The notes beneath the pieces are model-generated. The model was not told the origin of the DNA. It was given only the letters and a program-made list of their open reading frames with translations, and ran no database searches. This document shows, in pieces, positions 63,345 through 64,000 of a DNA stretch of 64,000 nucleotides. Numbering within the stretch: position 1 is the first letter of the stretch; each line of letters starts with the position of its first letter. The DNA comes from Candidatus Thiodiazotropha sp. CDECU1 (GTDB lineage: Bacteria > Pseudomonadota > Gammaproteobacteria > Chromatiales > Chromatiaceae). Made by a program: the position numbers and the translations under genes. The DNA lies in assembly GCF_963455295.1 (NCBI RefSeq), contig NZ_OY734020.1, positions 2,852,001 through 2,916,000 on the forward strand. Direction: 5' to 3'.

Positions 63345-64000
63345 TCAGCGTACCGGTGTCATCCCATAGGACCTGAGGATTGAGACAAACTCCTGTAAAG
63401 CCTCCACCCCGCTCGCCTCTGCCTGGGCGCACCATTGACTCAAGGCCTCGAGACGTTTTTCATGACTGGAGGCATGTTGCTCCCAGATCGCCTGCAACTT
63501 CAATTTGAATTGATAGACCTTGTCCAGGGCCGCATTGGTGTCGAGAATCTCTTTCAGCTGTACCAAGTCGCTGTCACTCAGGAGCATACTGTCCCGGCGC
63601 ACCAGCCGTTGAGCGCTGCGGTAGAGATGACGCAGCGGGCGTTTGGCCTGCCTGATCTCATCCCGAAACACCGGCTTCAATACCTTGCGGCGATAGTCGC
63701 TCAGCAATTGCAGCCGATTCACCGTGAGCGCCTTGATCGCATCTATGTCGAGTTGAGGACGTTCGGCAACCAAGGCGCGTTTGGGCGCAATCTTGAGCAC
63801 CTTCGCCAAGCCTAAAAAAGTGAACAGTTTGATATAGAACCAGCCCAGATCGAACTCCCACCACCGGTTTGACAACTTGGCAGAGCTGCCGAAGGCATGA
63901 TGGTTGTTGTGCAACTCCTCTCCCCCGATAAATATACCCCAGGGAACAATGTTGGTGGCCGCATTGGGTATCTCGAAATTGCGATAGCCCCAGTAGTGAC
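63345..64000 (-). CDS. Acyl-CoA desaturase, C-terminal part (5' end beyond window)
   Basis: The frame is open to the window end and gives about 218 residues. The histidine boxes HYWGYRNFE and EELHNNHHAFG match the second and third di-iron boxes of membrane fatty-acid desaturases of the DesA/DesB type. The remainder (about 170 residues) is a charged helical tail typical of the bacterial acyl-CoA desaturases, which introduce double bases such as the delta-9 bond. Only the C-terminal part is visible. Regiospecificity is not determinable. Confidence 0.85.
   Translation of the reverse strand, partial: HYWGYRNFEIPNAATNIVPWGIFIGGEELHNNHHAFGSSAKLSNRWWEFDLGWFYIKLFTFLGLAKVLKIAPKRALVAERPQLDIDAIKALTVNRLQLLSDYRRKVLKPVFRDEIRQAKRPLRHLYRSAQRLVRRDSMLLSDSDLVQLKEILDTNAALDKVYQFKLKLQAIWEQHASSHEKRLEALSQWCAQAEASGVEALQEFVSILRSYGMTPVR

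Overview
The window looks like ordinary chromosome from a gammaproteobacterium. The best evidence is the block gyrA-serC-serA-pheA-hisC-tyrA-aroA-cmk-rpsA-ihfB (26961 down to 14630), an order typical of this class. Supporting signs are ubiG-mupP-yciK in pseudomonad order, phoB-phoR, an MCE lipid-transport operon and a caa3-type cytochrome oxidase operon. The mix of an archaeal-type phosphoglycerate mutase, a 2-phosphoglycerate kinase, polyphosphate kinase and an oxygen-linked oxidase suggests an aerobic, possibly sulfur-oxidising or chemolithotrophic Chromatiales-like organism. That placement is an inference; no diagnostic sulfur or carbon-fixation gene is present. I found no tRNA, rRNA, CRISPR array, prophage or transposase gene.

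Layout. 1-4031: the 3' end of a csiV-like gene, a small IS5-type MITE and a four-gene MCE/Mla-type transporter operon on the minus strand. 4269-12227: a fused receiver/PP2C phosphatase/ATPase regulator, 2-phosphoglycerate kinase, archaeal-type phosphoglycerate mutase, polyphosphate kinase, then a convergent CNNM/CorC-type membrane protein. 12539-14625: phoBR. 14630-26961: the amino-acid/cell-cycle superoperon read leftward from gyrA. 27075-29785: methylthioadenosine salvage (mtnA, and divergent mtaD). 29892-32169: ubiG, mupP-like phosphatase, yciK. 32188-41777: a small ORF, a Kef-type antiporter, two small metal- or thiol-related proteins, a DUF2461 protein, a pair of membrane-linked GTPases, an unrecognised protein and a large receiver protein with degenerate GGDEF/EAL regions. 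42147-53777: an EF-G paralogue, DUF924, a GlsB-type membrane protein, a TIR-domain protein, DUF1287, an SLC13 permease, a histone-like basic protein, a P-type ATPase and an FmdE-related protein. 54074-61672: DUF2244 plus the complete oxidase operon (ctaC, ctaD, a 50-residue protein, ctaG, ctaE, a divergent DUF2909 gene, surf1, a Sco-like protein, ctaB), preceded by two tandem FNR-type boxes. 61709-64000: a palindromic repeat cluster, DUF2333, a 57-residue protein and the end of an acyl-CoA desaturase.

The main candidates for new biology are the TIR-domain protein with an unassigned C-terminal half and a hairpin around its ribosome binding site; the 2-phosphoglycerate kinase/phosphoglycerate mutase/polyphosphate kinase neighbourhood; the FmdE-like protein lacking the usual metal motif; the Sco-like CX3C protein inside an oxidase operon that lacks ctaA; and two families of short palindromic repeats shared between 36 kb and 61.8 kb. 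No multi-gene defence or mobile system is evident.
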